Origin: SVFI01 sp045588655
GTDB taxonomy: Bacteria; Bacillota; Clostridia; Lachnospirales; Lachnospiraceae
DNA: 64,000 nucleotides
Assembly: GCA_045588655.1 (NCBI GenBank)
Contig: JAZNEP010000035.1
Coordinates: 62,001 to 126,000 of the forward strand
Reading direction: 5' to 3'
The notes under the pieces were generated by a model. That model was given only the letters and a program-made list of their open reading frames with translations, did no database searches and was not told the DNA's origin. Position numbers and translations under genes: made by a program. Of the stretch, positions 8,190 to 18,133 are shown in pieces. Every line of letters starts with the position of its first letter. Position 1 is the stretch's first letter.

Positions 8190-9428
8190 ATGCAGATAGG
8201 AATTATAGGTGGTGGTGCTGCGGGGATGATGGCAGCTGTTATTGCGGCGGAAAAAGGAGCTGATGTAACACTGATTGAGCATACAGGCCGCATCGGAAAA
8301 AAGATACTATCCACCGGGAACGGAAAATGTAATTTCACAAATCAAAGACTTTCGAAGGCTGACTATAATGGCAATCAGCCTTCTTTTGTGGTACCGGTGT
8401 TGGAGAAATTTGATCAGTATGCGGCGATTGCTTTTTTTAGAGACAGTGGTATGTTGACCGTATCGAAGCGTGACGGATATTATTATCCGTATACAGGACA
8501 GGCATCTACAGTGCTGAATATGTTTCGATATCGCTTAAGCAGCTGTGGAGTAAAGGTACGGTTGGAAGAGAAAGTCTTACAAGCCATTCAGATAGAAAGA
8601 AATCGTTTTTGGGTAAAGACCAGTGCAGGGGAATATCAATTTGATAAACTGATTCTCGCGTGTGGTGGTAAGGCAGCTCCTAATACAGGGTCTGACGGAA
8701 CCGGATATGAGCTGGCAAAAGCATTCGGGCACACGGTAATAAAGCCATTACCCGTGCTTACATATTTAAAAAGCAATGAAACAACTTTAAAAGAGTTGGC
8801 AGGAGTACGTGCAGGTGCAAAGATTACACTTGTGTCAGATGGAAAAACCTTACAGATAGAGGAAGGCGAACTGCAACTAAATAAGGACAATCTTTCCGGA
8901 ATTCCGGTGTTTCAGCTGAGTCATGCAGCGATTTGTGCGCTGGATAAGAGACAAAAGGTAACTCTCTTGGTTGATTTTCTTCCGGATTATGAGGAAGATG
9001 AAATAAAGCAAATCTTACAAAGATTGGAAGCACGATACCCGCAAGTTCCGATCAATGAAGCATTGTGTGGGATTTTGCATAAAAAAGTCTGCGGAGCAAT
9101 CTTACACAAATGTAATATTTTATTTGAAACTAAAATGAATCAATTATCTGAGAAACAAAGAAAAATGATTGTTTCATGCAGTAAAAATTTTAAGTTTGAC
9201 ATCCAGTCGTACCCCGGATTCGAAGCAGCACAGGCAACGATGGGTGGAGTCAGTACAAAGGAAGTTGATGAAAATTTAATGTCCAAAAAAATAAAAGGAT
9301 TATATTTTGCCGGAGAAATTCTTGATGTCGATGGCAGATGTGGCGGATATAATTTGCAGTGGGCATGGAGTAGTGCATATGTGGCAGCAAGTCACAGTGT
9401 AGATGGAGAAGTTACATGTTACGAATAA
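8190..9428 (+). CDS. NAD(P)/FAD-dependent oxidoreductase, HI0933/BaiN family
   Basis: A 412-aa flavoprotein. The N-terminus carries a Rossmann dinucleotide motif GIIGGGAAGMMAA and the HI0933/YhiN signature IGKKILSTGNGKCNFTN (residues about 34-50); the C-terminus has the second FAD motif LYFAGEILDVDGRCGGYN. Members include BaiN of bile-acid-transforming Clostridia, but the family is broad and most substrates are unknown, so a bile-acid role should not be assumed. A second FAD protein follows with a 13-nt overlap, suggesting coupled expression. Confidence 0.85.
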   Translation: MQIGIIGGGAAGMMAAVIAAEKGADVTLIEHTGRIGKKILSTGNGKCNFTNQRLSKADYNGNQPSFVVPVLEKFDQYAAIAFFRDSGMLTVSKRDGYYYPYTGQASTVLNMFRYRLSSCGVKVRLEEKVLQAIQIERNRFWVKTSAGEYQFDKLILACGGKAAPNTGSDGTGYELAKAFGHTVIKPLPVLTYLKSNETTLKELAGVRAGAKITLVSDGKTLQIEEGELQLNKDNLSGIPVFQLSHAAICALDKRQKVTLLVDFLPDYEEDEIKQILQRLEARYPQVPINEALCGILHKKVCGAILHKCNILFETKMNQLSEKQRKMIVSCSKNFKFDIQSYPGFEAAQATMGGVSTKEVDENLMSKKIKGLYFAGEILDVDGRCGGYNLQWAWSSAYVAASHSVDGEVTCYE

Positions 9429-11023
9429 ACCAATGCAAAGTAAATGTTGGATACACAATTAATGATGTGCAAAATAAAGTGGCTAAATTGTTGCGGATAA
9501 GTCCGAAAGAGATTCTACATTTGTATATAAGAAAAGAATCTTTAGATGCACGAAAAAAACCGGAATTGTTTTATTCTCTTTCCGTGGATGTGATTGTGAA
9601 TCAGGAAGATAAGGTATGGCAAAGGTGTAATAAAAAAGATGTTACAAGGGCAGAGGATGTAAGATATCAGTTTGTGATTACCGGAACAAAGGAAATGAAA
9701 AAGCGTCCGGTCGTCATAGGTGCAGGCCCTGCGGGACTGGTATGCGCATATTATCTGGCAAAGTACGGATATAGGCCCATTTTGCTTGAACGCGGAAAAT
9801 GCGTGGAAGAGAGAATAAAAGATGTAGAGTTGTTCTGGGAAAAAGGGATTATGAATCCAACATCAAACGTACAGTTTGGTGAAGGAGGAGCGGGAACATT
9901 TTCTGATGGTAAACTCAACACGCTGATTAAAGATAAGGATGGAAGATGTCGTGAAATTTTGGAGCTGTTTTCGCAGATGGGAGCACCGGAAGACATTGTT
10001 TACAAACAAAAACCGCATGTCGGCACAGATTTATTAATGAATATGGTTAAAAATATGCGTTGCGCGATTGAACAGGCGGGGGGAGAAGTCAGATTTCAAA
10101 GTCAGGTGACCAACATCATTTTACAGGATGGAAAAGTGACCGGATTGGTAATCAACGAGGGAGAAGAAATTGAGGCAGAGCAGGTGGTACTTGCCATTGG
10201 ACATAGTGCCAGAGATACATTTTATATGTTGTATGAAAGAGGCATTAGAATGTCGCCCAAAGCGTTTGCAGTCGGATACCGTCTGCAGCATCAACAGGGA
10301 ATGATAGATCGGTCTCAATATGGGGAGCAAAGCGATGAGATGTATGAGAAACTGGGTTCTGCATCCTATAAGCTCACAGCAAAAACGCAGAGCGGAAGAG
10401 GTGTATATTCGTTTTGTATGTGTCCGGGTGGATATGTAGTTAATGCATCCAGTGAGCCGGGGAAATTGGCAATCAATGGAATGAGTTATCGTGCAAGAGA
10501 CAGTAAGATGGCTAATAGTGCGATTATTGTTTCTGTTTCACCTGAGGATTTTAGTGACAAAAGCCCCCTTGGTGGTGTAGAATTTCAGAGGGAGTTAGAA
10601 GAGAAAGCATACCGGTTGGCGGATGGGAAGATTCCTGTACAAAGGTTTGGTGATTTTAAAGAAAATCGTACAACGACCAACACAGAGGAACTTTCGATTT
10701 GTTGTAAAGGCTTATACCAAGGTGCTAATCTGCGTGATTTGCTTCCCAAGGAAGCGGAGACTGCATTTTTGGAAGGTATGCAAACCTTCGGAAAAAGAAT
10801 CAAAGGTTTTGATGAAGAAGATGTAATTCTGGCAGGAGTGGAGAGCAGAACATCGTCACCTATAAGAATTACGAGGGATGAAACAGGTAATTCATCCATT
10901 CTTGGAATTTATCCGTGCGGGGAAGGTGCCGGTTATGCAGGCGGTATTACGTCAGCGGCCATGGATGGACTAGGGATTGCAGAAAAGATAGCAAAGGAGT
11001 TTTCTCCTATAAAAAGTAGATAG
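9416..11023 (+). CDS. FAD-dependent protein, COG2509-like
   Basis: A 535-aa protein. Residues 1-100 form a lead domain (NVGYTINDVQNKVAKLLRI) typical of the COG2509 family of predicted FAD dehydrogenases. The FAD-binding motif PVVIGAGPAGLVCAYYLA begins near residue 97 and is followed by VQFGEGGAGTFSDGKLNT near 150, a family hallmark. The C-terminal IYPCGEGAGYAGGITSAAMDG closes the FAD site. The reaction is not known. It overlaps the preceding flavoprotein by 13 nt and precedes proB by 14 nt. Confidence 0.82.
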   Translation: MLRINQCKVNVGYTINDVQNKVAKLLRISPKEILHLYIRKESLDARKKPELFYSLSVDVIVNQEDKVWQRCNKKDVTRAEDVRYQFVITGTKEMKKRPVVIGAGPAGLVCAYYLAKYGYRPILLERGKCVEERIKDVELFWEKGIMNPTSNVQFGEGGAGTFSDGKLNTLIKDKDGRCREILELFSQMGAPEDIVYKQKPHVGTDLLMNMVKNMRCAIEQAGGEVRFQSQVTNIILQDGKVTGLVINEGEEIEAEQVVLAIGHSARDTFYMLYERGIRMSPKAFAVGYRLQHQQGMIDRSQYGEQSDEMYEKLGSASYKLTAKTQSGRGVYSFCMCPGGYVVNASSEPGKLAINGMSYRARDSKMANSAIIVSVSPEDFSDKSPLGGVEFQRELEEKAYRLADGKIPVQRFGDFKENRTTTNTEELSICCKGLYQGANLRDLLPKEAETAFLEGMQTFGKRIKGFDEEDVILAGVESRTSSPIRITRDETGNSSILGIYPCGEGAGYAGGITSAAMDGLGIAEKIAKEFSPIKSR

Positions 11024-11037
11024 AAAGAAGAAGGAAA

Positions 11038-11886
11038 ATGAATACAAGAGAATTTTTAAAAGATAAAAAGAGAATTGTTGTAAAAATCGGTTCATCTTCC
11101 CTGCAACATGCAGAGACAGGAGATCTTGATTACATTAAATTGGAAGTACTGGTAAGAGAACTTTGTAATCTTCGTAATCAGGGGAAAGATGTTATTTTGG
11201 TGACGAGTGGAGCCATTGCAGCAGGAAAAAAAGCAGTGCATATCGATAAGAAAGATAATCCGATTGCAGTGAAACAGGCTTGTGCAGCGATTGGACAGGC
11301 AAGACTTATGATGACCTATCAAAAAATATTTGCAGAGTACAATCAGGTAGCAGCACAGATTTTGATGACAAAAAATACGATTGTGGATGATTTAAACCGA
11401 TTTAACGCAAGGAATACATTTAATGAGTTATTAAAAATGGGAGCCATACCGGTTGTGAATGAAAATGATACCGTTGCTACATATGAAATTGAGTTTGGTG
11501 ATAATGACACTCTTTCAGCGATTGTGGCTTCTTTAGTTGGGGCGGATCTTCTGATTTTAATGTCAGATATTAATGGTCTGTATACGGATGATCCGAATAA
11601 GAATCCGGATGCAAAATTTATTGAAGTGGTAGATCGCTTGGATGATAACATTATGCGTATGGGAAAAGAGAGTACAGGTAGTAATGTTGGTACCGGTGGT
11701 ATGAATACAAAGCTTTCTGCAGCTAAAATTGCCACTTGCTCCGGAGCAGATATGGTGATTGCCAATGCGTCAGATATCCGTATTCTTCATCGTATTATGG
11801 ATGGTCGAAATCTGGGAACTTTATTTAAAGCACATAAGGATGAAAACTTTGATTTGATTACCTACGTGGAAAATATGCAAAAATAA
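11038..11886 (+). CDS. proB: Glutamate 5-kinase (no PUA domain)
   Basis: A 282-aa amino-acid kinase catalysing ATP-dependent phosphorylation of glutamate, the first step of proline synthesis. Motifs are VVKIGSSSL at the N-terminus, LVTSGAIAAGKK, the substrate loop VNENDTVA and FGDNDTLSA, and the nucleotide-binding GTGGMNTKLSAAKIA. E. coli ProB is 367 aa because of a C-terminal PUA domain; here the protein stops after the kinase domain, a short form found in a number of bacteria. Feedback inhibition by proline may therefore differ. proA lies two genes downstream. Confidence 0.93.
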   Translation: MNTREFLKDKKRIVVKIGSSSLQHAETGDLDYIKLEVLVRELCNLRNQGKDVILVTSGAIAAGKKAVHIDKKDNPIAVKQACAAIGQARLMMTYQKIFAEYNQVAAQILMTKNTIVDDLNRFNARNTFNELLKMGAIPVVNENDTVATYEIEFGDNDTLSAIVASLVGADLLILMSDINGLYTDDPNKNPDAKFIEVVDRLDDNIMRMGKESTGSNVGTGGMNTKLSAAKIATCSGADMVIANASDIRILHRIMDGRNLGTLFKAHKDENFDLITYVENMQK

Positions 11887-11897
11887 AAGGAGTTAAC

Positions 11898-12119
11898 ATG
11901 GAAAAGTCTAGAATTGACAGAATAAACGAATTGTATCATAAATCACAGGCAGAAGGGCTGACAGAGGAGGAAAAGAAGGAGCAAAAGCTCCTTAGAGAAG
12001 AATATATTGCGGTAGTTCGTGCAAATTTCCGTAGTCAGCTTAACAATATTGATATTCAGAATGAGGATGGTACGATTACCAATCTCGGTGAAAAATATGG
12101 AAACAAAGAAGCAAATTAG
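11898..12119 (+). CDS. DUF896 (YnzC-like) small protein
   Basis: A 73-aa DUF896/UPF0291 protein with the family pattern RINELYHKSQAEGLTEEEKKEQ near the start, then LREEY and FRSQLNNI. The family is common in Firmicutes; Bacillus YnzC belongs to the SOS-induced yneA operon but has no established biochemical role. AAAGGAG precedes the ATG by about 7 nt. It sits between proB and proA and overlaps the next gene by 23 nt, so it is part of the same operon. Confidence 0.85.
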   Translation: MEKSRIDRINELYHKSQAEGLTEEEKKEQKLLREEYIAVVRANFRSQLNNIDIQNEDGTITNLGEKYGNKEAN

Positions 12120-12663
12120 AAAAGAAATTCTTTCAGTTCGTGATGCGATTGATAAAAAAAAGCGTGCAGAGTATAGCAGACAGATATGTAAAAGAGTCTT
12201 TCAGCTTCCGGGATTTGTAAAGTCGCAAAGTGTGTTGTGTTTTGTGGGCTACGGATCGGAACCGGACACCGAAGAAATCATACAGACTTGTTTTCAGATG
12301 GGAAAAAGAGTCTATTGTCCTCGCGTAATCGGTGATGAAATGGAATTTTATGAGATAAAAGATTGTTCTGAGCTAATTTCCGGCTACAAAGGAATTATGG
12401 AACCGCTGGCAAGAGAAGAAGCTAGATATGTACCGGGTAAATCTGATTTTATGCTTCTCCCCGGTGTTGTGTTTGACAGAGAGGGAAATCGAATTGGCTA
12501 TGGAAAAGGATTTTATGACCGATACCTTGCAAAGCAGTACCAGGGCGATATGGCAGCGATTGCATATTCGTGTCAGATTGTTGCAAACGGAAGGATTATA
12601 ACAGAAACAACAGATAAGAAAGTAAATTGTATCGTAACAGAAACGGAACTTATCCGAATCTGA
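12097..12663 (+). CDS. 5-formyltetrahydrofolate cyclo-ligase
   Basis: A 188-aa protein of the 5-formyl-THF cyclo-ligase (MTHFS/YgfA/YqgN) family, which converts 5-formyl-THF with ATP to 5,10-methenyl-THF. Features are the N-terminal KKQIRKEILSVRDAI helix, KRVYCPRV, LLPGVVFDREGNRIGYGKGFYDRYL (nucleotide and folate-binding region, about residues 124-148). The open frame begins earlier at 12019, but METKKQIRKE at 12097 matches family N-termini; the ribosome site there is weak (GGTG). It starts inside the DUF896 gene and ends 20 nt before proA. Confidence 0.9.
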   Translation: METKKQIRKEILSVRDAIDKKKRAEYSRQICKRVFQLPGFVKSQSVLCFVGYGSEPDTEEIIQTCFQMGKRVYCPRVIGDEMEFYEIKDCSELISGYKGIMEPLAREEARYVPGKSDFMLLPGVVFDREGNRIGYGKGFYDRYLAKQYQGDMAAIAYSCQIVANGRIITETTDKKVNCIVTETELIRI

Positions 12664-12683
12664 GAAAGTGTAGAGGTGAAGCA

Positions 12684-13937
12684 ATGGAATTAGTAGAACT
12701 TGGAAAAAAAGCAAAGGCCGCAAAATATGAAGTGGCACTTCTTGATATGGAAACAAAAAATGCGCTATTGCATAAAATAGCAGATGCGCTTGTGGCGGAT
12801 GCAGATGAAATTATTGAACAGAATGCGATTGATATGGAAAACGGACGCAAGAACAATATGCACCCGGGACTTTTAGATCGTCTGCTTTTGACGCAGGAGC
12901 GCATGGATGCAATTGCGGAAGGGCTTAGACAGGTAGCAAACCTTCCTGATCCGGTTGGGAATGTTTTAGAGACGTTTATACGTCCGAACGGTATGGTAAT
13001 TGAAAAAGTAAGTGTTCCGATGGGGGTGATTGGAATTATTTACGAATCACGTCCGAATGTGACACCGGACGCGTTTGGTCTCTGTTTTAAGGCAGGAAAC
13101 GCAGTGGTGTTAAAAGGTGGTTCTGATTGTATTTATTCCAATAAAGCCATTACGGATTGTATTCGAAAAACTCTGTCGAATGAGGGCTATAATCCGGATA
13201 TGATTCAGCTCATAGAATCAACCGATCGTGGCGTGACAGCAGAATTTATGAAAATGAAAGAATATGTGGATGTGCTGATTCCTCGAGGAGGAGCCGGTCT
13301 GATTCGTGCGGTGGTTGAAAATGCAACTATCCCTGTGATTGAGACAGGAACGGGAAATTGTCATGTGTACGTGGACAAAGATGCAGATATTGAAAAGGCG
13401 ATTTCTATTATTATAAATGCAAAAACGCAAAGAATTGGTGTATGTAATGCATGTGAGTCGCTTGTGCTGCACAAGGACGTTTCCGAGGCAATTCTGCCTA
13501 GACTTGCTGAAAAGCTGCAGGAAAAGAAGGTGGAAATTCGCGCAGATGAAGCTGCACGCGAAATACTTTCTGACGTATCCGGTATTTTGGCAGCAACAGA
13601 AGAGGATTTCGGTACCGAATATTTGGATTATATCATTTCGATGAAAACAGTAGAGAGTGTGGATGAGGCGATTGCACATATCAACCGATACAATACCGGA
13701 CATTCGGAGTGTATTATTACAGAAAATAAAGAAGTGGCTGATAAATTCAAAAGACAGGTCGATGCTGCTTGTGTATACGTGAACGTATCCACCAGATTTA
13801 CGGATGGATTTGAATTTGGATTCGGAGCAGAAATTGGTATTAGTACGCAAAAGCTTCATGCAAGAGGACCAATGGGGCTTCGTGAACTGAATTCATATAA
13901 ATATACGATTGTCGGTGATGGACAGATCAGATCGTAA
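12684..13937 (+). CDS. proA: Glutamate-5-semialdehyde dehydrogenase (gamma-glutamyl phosphate reductase)
   Basis: A 417-aa ProA, which reduces gamma-glutamyl phosphate with NADPH in the second step of proline synthesis. Motifs include GVIGIIYESRPNVTPDA, FKAGNAVVLKGGSD and the catalytic-cysteine region QRIGVCNACESL; the C-terminus has GPMGLRELNSYKY. An earlier in-frame start at 12627 lies inside the preceding gene; AGAGGTGA 7 nt before the ATG at 12684 decides the start. Together with proB two genes upstream it gives the glutamate-to-semialdehyde part of the pathway; no proC is in this window. Confidence 0.95.
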   Translation: MELVELGKKAKAAKYEVALLDMETKNALLHKIADALVADADEIIEQNAIDMENGRKNNMHPGLLDRLLLTQERMDAIAEGLRQVANLPDPVGNVLETFIRPNGMVIEKVSVPMGVIGIIYESRPNVTPDAFGLCFKAGNAVVLKGGSDCIYSNKAITDCIRKTLSNEGYNPDMIQLIESTDRGVTAEFMKMKEYVDVLIPRGGAGLIRAVVENATIPVIETGTGNCHVYVDKDADIEKAISIIINAKTQRIGVCNACESLVLHKDVSEAILPRLAEKLQEKKVEIRADEAAREILSDVSGILAATEEDFGTEYLDYIISMKTVESVDEAIAHINRYNTGHSECIITENKEVADKFKRQVDAACVYVNVSTRFTDGFEFGFGAEIGISTQKLHARGPMGLRELNSYKYTIVGDGQIRS

Positions 13938-13951
13938 AAAAGAGGTTTAGC

Positions 13952-15421
13952 ATGATAAAAAAAGAAGATTTAAAAGATAGAATGCAACAATTTGATCTAA
14001 GAATGAGTCCGCCTACGGTTGAACCAGATCGTCAGTATTATTATATTGCAAAAGCAAAAGTACTTGTCGCAGAACTGGAAGAAAAACTTGGAAGAAAACC
14101 AACCTGTAGTGTAGTGACGTTCGGGTGTCAAATGAATGCAAGAGATTCCGAAAAATTGACCGGGATTTTAGAAGAAATCGGATATGTAGAGAACGGAGCG
14201 GATGAAAAGTCTGACTTTGTGGTTTATAATACGTGTACGGTACGAGATAATGCAAATCAGAGAGTTTATGGAAGACTAGGTGCTCTTTCTAATTACAAAA
14301 AGAAAAATCCGAATATGAAGATCGGGCTTTGTGGTTGTATGATGCAGGAAACCACTGTGATTGAAAAAATTAAAAAAAGTTACCGGTTTGTTGATTTGAT
14401 TTTTGGGACACATAATATATTTAAATTTGCTGAGCTTGTCTGCAATATGCTGGAAAGCGACAGCATGATTGTGGACATTTGGAACGAGACCGACCAGATT
14501 GTAGAAGATCTTCCGGTTATACGCAAATATCCGTTCAAATCAGGGATTAATATTATGTTCGGCTGCAATAATTTCTGTAGCTATTGTATTGTACCATACG
14601 TAAGAGGTCGTGAGAGAAGCAGAACACCGGAGGATATCATTCGTGAGATTGAAATGCTGGTAGAAGACGGAGTGCTTGAAATTATGTTGCTTGGACAGAA
14701 TGTGAATTCGTATGGGAAGACTCTGCAGCAGCCAATCAGTTTTGCACAGCTTCTACAGCGAATTGAGCAGATTGAAGGGCTTAAGCGTATTCGTTTTATG
14801 ACATCACATCCAAAAGATCTTTCGGATGAACTGATTGAAGTGATGCGCGATTCGAAAAAGATTTGCAGACATCTTCATTTACCATTACAATCCGGCTCGA
14901 CACGTATTTTAGAGAAAATGAATCGTCGTTATACAAAAGAACAATATGTGGAGCTTGCACTTAAAATTCGCAAGCAAATACCGGACATTTCACTGACGAC
15001 TGATATTATTGTGGGATTCCCGGGAGAGACGGATGAAGATGTCGATGATACAATCGATGTAATAAAAACCGTGGGATATGATAATGCGTTTACATTTATT
15101 TATTCGAAGCGTACAGGAACGCCGGCTGCAGCGATGGAAAATCAGGTGCCGGAAGCTCAGGTCAAGAGAAATTTTAATCGCGTGCTCGAGACAGTCCAGG
15201 AGGTATCAAAAAACAGAACCCTCACGTTTACAGGACAGGATGTAGAGGTTTTGGTGGAAGAAGTGAACGAGCACGATTCGACTCTTGTTACCGGTCGAAT
15301 GTCAAATAATACGATTGTGCACTTTGCGGGAGATAGCTCTTTGATCGGAACGCTTCAAACAGTACATCTAGAAGAGTGTCACGGATTTTATTATACCGGT
15401 CATGTGGTAATTAAAGCATAA
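13952..15421 (+). CDS. miaB: tRNA-2-methylthio-N6-dimethylallyladenosine synthase
   Basis: A 489-aa radical-SAM methylthiotransferase that adds the 2-methylthio group to i6A37 of tRNAs. The N-terminal UPF0004 domain supplies three cysteines (FGCQMNARDSEKL, YNTCTVRD, GLCGCM), the radical-SAM core has CNNFCSYC near residue 211, and a C-terminal TRAM domain (about 420-485) ends in FYYTGHVVIKA. The 50-residue N-terminal extension before the first domain is usual for Firmicute MiaB. Its substrate modification is made by MiaA, encoded three genes downstream, with mutS-mutL between. Confidence 0.95.
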   Translation: MIKKEDLKDRMQQFDLRMSPPTVEPDRQYYYIAKAKVLVAELEEKLGRKPTCSVVTFGCQMNARDSEKLTGILEEIGYVENGADEKSDFVVYNTCTVRDNANQRVYGRLGALSNYKKKNPNMKIGLCGCMMQETTVIEKIKKSYRFVDLIFGTHNIFKFAELVCNMLESDSMIVDIWNETDQIVEDLPVIRKYPFKSGINIMFGCNNFCSYCIVPYVRGRERSRTPEDIIREIEMLVEDGVLEIMLLGQNVNSYGKTLQQPISFAQLLQRIEQIEGLKRIRFMTSHPKDLSDELIEVMRDSKKICRHLHLPLQSGSTRILEKMNRRYTKEQYVELALKIRKQIPDISLTTDIIVGFPGETDEDVDDTIDVIKTVGYDNAFTFIYSKRTGTPAAAMENQVPEAQVKRNFNRVLETVQEVSKNRTLTFTGQDVEVLVEEVNEHDSTLVTGRMSNNTIVHFAGDSSLIGTLQTVHLEECHGFYYTGHVVIKA

Positions 15422-15472
15422 TTTGGTATAACGGATGAAGGTTGAAAGAATAAACAATAAGTGAGGCATGAA

Positions 15473-18133
15473 ATGGCAGAATTAACACCGATGATGAAAC
15501 AGTATATGGAAACAAAATCCCAGTACAAAGATTGCATTTTGTTTTATCGTCTGGGTGATTTTTATGAGATGTTTTTTGAGGATGCACTTACCGCATCAAA
15601 AGAACTTGAAATTACACTGACAGGCAAAAACTGTGGACAGGAAGAGCGTGCACCGATGTGTGGGGTCCCTTATCATGCGGCAGAGGGATATCTGACCAAA
15701 TTGGTCAACAAGGGATATAAGGTTGCTATTTGTGAACAGGTAGAAGATCCGAAGGCCGCAAAGGGGATTGTAAAGCGCGAGGTTGTCAGAATTGTAACGC
15801 CGGGAACTAACTTAAACATACAATCATTGGAGGAGAGCAAAAATAATTATCTCATGTGTATTGCTTACATGGAAGAAAAGATAGGGATTTCCATTGTGGA
15901 TGCATTGACGGGAGATTATTACGTAACAGAAGTTTCGGACGTAAAGAAATTGCAGGATGAGATTATGAAGTTTATGCCATCCGAAATTGTTTGTAATGAC
16001 AATTTTCTGGTGAGTGGATATATGGTTGACGATTTGAAAGAACGACTCGGTATCACGATTTTTAAACTGGATGCGTGGTATTTTGATGAGACAAATTGTC
16101 AGCAGCTTCTGGCGAAACATTTTCATGTCAGCACGATGACTGCGCTTGGGATTGATGATTTTAATGCAGGACAGATTGCGGCAGGAGCTGTATTGCAATA
16201 CTTATACGAAACACAAAAAACTGGGATTTCCAATATTACCCGGTTAAATCCGTATGTGGCGAGTCGTTATATGCTTCTTGACAGCGCAACGCGAAGAAAT
16301 CTGGAACTGACGGAAACATTGCGTGAGAAGATGAAAAGAGGTTCACTTTTGTGGGTGCTTGACAAGACCAAGACAGCCATGGGGGCGAGAACACTCAGAA
16401 CATACATAGAGCAGCCGCTGATTGAACTGGAAGACATTTTGATGCGTCAGGATGCGATTGAAGAATTGAATTTAAATGTGGTTTCCAGAGACGAACTGAG
16501 AGAATATTTAAATCCAATTTACGATTTAGAACGTCTTTTAGGTAAAATTAGCTACAAGACAGCAAACCCGAGAGATTTGATTGCGTTTCGTAACTCATTA
16601 CAGATGTTACCACCGATTCGTACGGTGCTTGGAGATTTTGCAGGAAAGCTTCTTAGTAACATTTGCGAGGATGTGGATGGGCTTGAAGATTTATGTGGAT
16701 TGATTGAAGATGCAATTGAGGAAGAACCACCTATTTCTTCCAAAGAAGGTGGAATTATTAAATCTGGATTTTCGGAAGATGTGGATCATTTCCGACAGGC
16801 AAAAACGGATGGAAAAACCTGGCTGGCTGAGTTGGAGGAGCAGGAAAGACAAAGAACCGGAATAAAGAATCTAAAGATTAAATATAATAAGGTTTTTGGA
16901 TATTATCTTGAAGTAACCAATTCATTTAAAAATATGGTCCCGGAGGATTATATTCGTAAGCAGACGCTTACCAACGCAGAGCGATATACGATGCCACAGC
17001 TCAAAGAGATGGAAGATACCATTTTAAATGCAGAGGACAAGCTCTACAGTCTTGAATACGATTTATTCTGTGAAATCAGGGATACACTTGCGCAGAACAT
17101 GGAGCGTATTCAGCGTACGGCCAAAGCAATCGCTGCGCTGGATGTATTTTGTAGTCTGGCTTATGTGGCAGAGAGAAATCATTACGTAAGACCAAAGTTA
17201 AATACCAAAGGTGTCATTGATATTAAAGATGGTCGTCATCCGGTGGTAGAAAAGGTAATTAAAAATGACATGTTCATTTCAAATGACACCTACTTGGACA
17301 ACGAGAAACATTTGATTTCCATTATCACAGGACCGAACATGGCAGGTAAGTCAACCTATATGCGCCAGACAGCGCTTATTGTTCTGATGGCACAGATTGG
17401 AAGTTTTGTGCCCGCAAAGAGTGCAAAAATCGGTATTGTAGATCGTATTTTTACCCGTGTGGGTGCATCGGATGATCTCGCAAGCGGGCAGTCAACCTTC
17501 ATGGTGGAGATGAATGAGGTAGCCAATATTCTTAGAAACGCGACTGCTAGGAGTCTATTGATTTTGGATGAAATCGGACGAGGAACATCGACATTTGACG
17601 GCCTTTCCATTGCGTGGGCTGTAGTGGAACATATCAGCAATCGTAAAATACTTGGGGCAAAAACTTTGTTTGCAACCCATTACCATGAGCTGACAGAGCT
17701 GGAAGGTAAGATGAACAATGTCAACAACTATTGTATCGCTGTAAAGGAAAAAGGGGATGACATTGTATTTTTACGTAAGATTGTAAAAGGCGGTGCGGAT
17801 CGCAGTTACGGTATTCAGGTAGCAAAGCTGGCTGGGGTTCCGGATATGGTGATTGATCGTGCCAAGGAAATTGCAGAGCAACTATCGGATAACGATATCA
17901 CACAAAAGGTACAGAGCATACAGACGAATCACAAATCAGAAAAAGCAAAAGTCAAAAAATACGATCAGGTGGATTTGGCACAGATGTCTTTGTTTGACAC
18001 GGTAAAGGATTCAGATGTCATTGATGAATTATCTAATATTGATATTCAGACATTGACGCCACTGGATGCATTAAATACATTATATAGACTTCAAAACATG
18101 ATTAAGAACAGATGGAGTATCGGAGATGAATGA
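15473..18133 (+). CDS. mutS: DNA mismatch repair protein MutS
   Basis: An 886-aa MutS1 that recognises mismatches and recruits MutL. The mismatch-reading Phe-x-Glu is in GDFYEMFFED at about residue 29; Walker A is GPNMAGKSTYMRQ (about 625), Walker B LLILDEIGRGTSTFDG and the conserved ATHYHEL follow. The frame opens at a GTG at 15461, but GAGG sits 6 nt before the ATG at 15473, giving the usual MAELTPMMKQY start. It overlaps mutL by 8 nt, an arrangement that couples their translation. Confidence 0.96.
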   Translation: MAELTPMMKQYMETKSQYKDCILFYRLGDFYEMFFEDALTASKELEITLTGKNCGQEERAPMCGVPYHAAEGYLTKLVNKGYKVAICEQVEDPKAAKGIVKREVVRIVTPGTNLNIQSLEESKNNYLMCIAYMEEKIGISIVDALTGDYYVTEVSDVKKLQDEIMKFMPSEIVCNDNFLVSGYMVDDLKERLGITIFKLDAWYFDETNCQQLLAKHFHVSTMTALGIDDFNAGQIAAGAVLQYLYETQKTGISNITRLNPYVASRYMLLDSATRRNLELTETLREKMKRGSLLWVLDKTKTAMGARTLRTYIEQPLIELEDILMRQDAIEELNLNVVSRDELREYLNPIYDLERLLGKISYKTANPRDLIAFRNSLQMLPPIRTVLGDFAGKLLSNICEDVDGLEDLCGLIEDAIEEEPPISSKEGGIIKSGFSEDVDHFRQAKTDGKTWLAELEEQERQRTGIKNLKIKYNKVFGYYLEVTNSFKNMVPEDYIRKQTLTNAERYTMPQLKEMEDTILNAEDKLYSLEYDLFCEIRDTLAQNMERIQRTAKAIAALDVFCSLAYVAERNHYVRPKLNTKGVIDIKDGRHPVVEKVIKNDMFISNDTYLDNEKHLISIITGPNMAGKSTYMRQTALIVLMAQIGSFVPAKSAKIGIVDRIFTRVGASDDLASGQSTFMVEMNEVANILRNATARSLLILDEIGRGTSTFDGLSIAWAVVEHISNRKILGAKTLFATHYHELTELEGKMNNVNNYCIAVKEKGDDIVFLRKIVKGGADRSYGIQVAKLAGVPDMVIDRAKEIAEQLSDNDITQKVQSIQTNHKSEKAKVKKYDQVDLAQMSLFDTVKDSDVIDELSNIDIQTLTPLDALNTLYRLQNMIKNRWSIGDE

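Noticed and set aside
13218..13859. 213-aa antisense ORF opposite proA
   Set aside because: It is rich in Cys, His, Phe and Asn as expected of a reverse-strand shadow, and proA is clearly coding.
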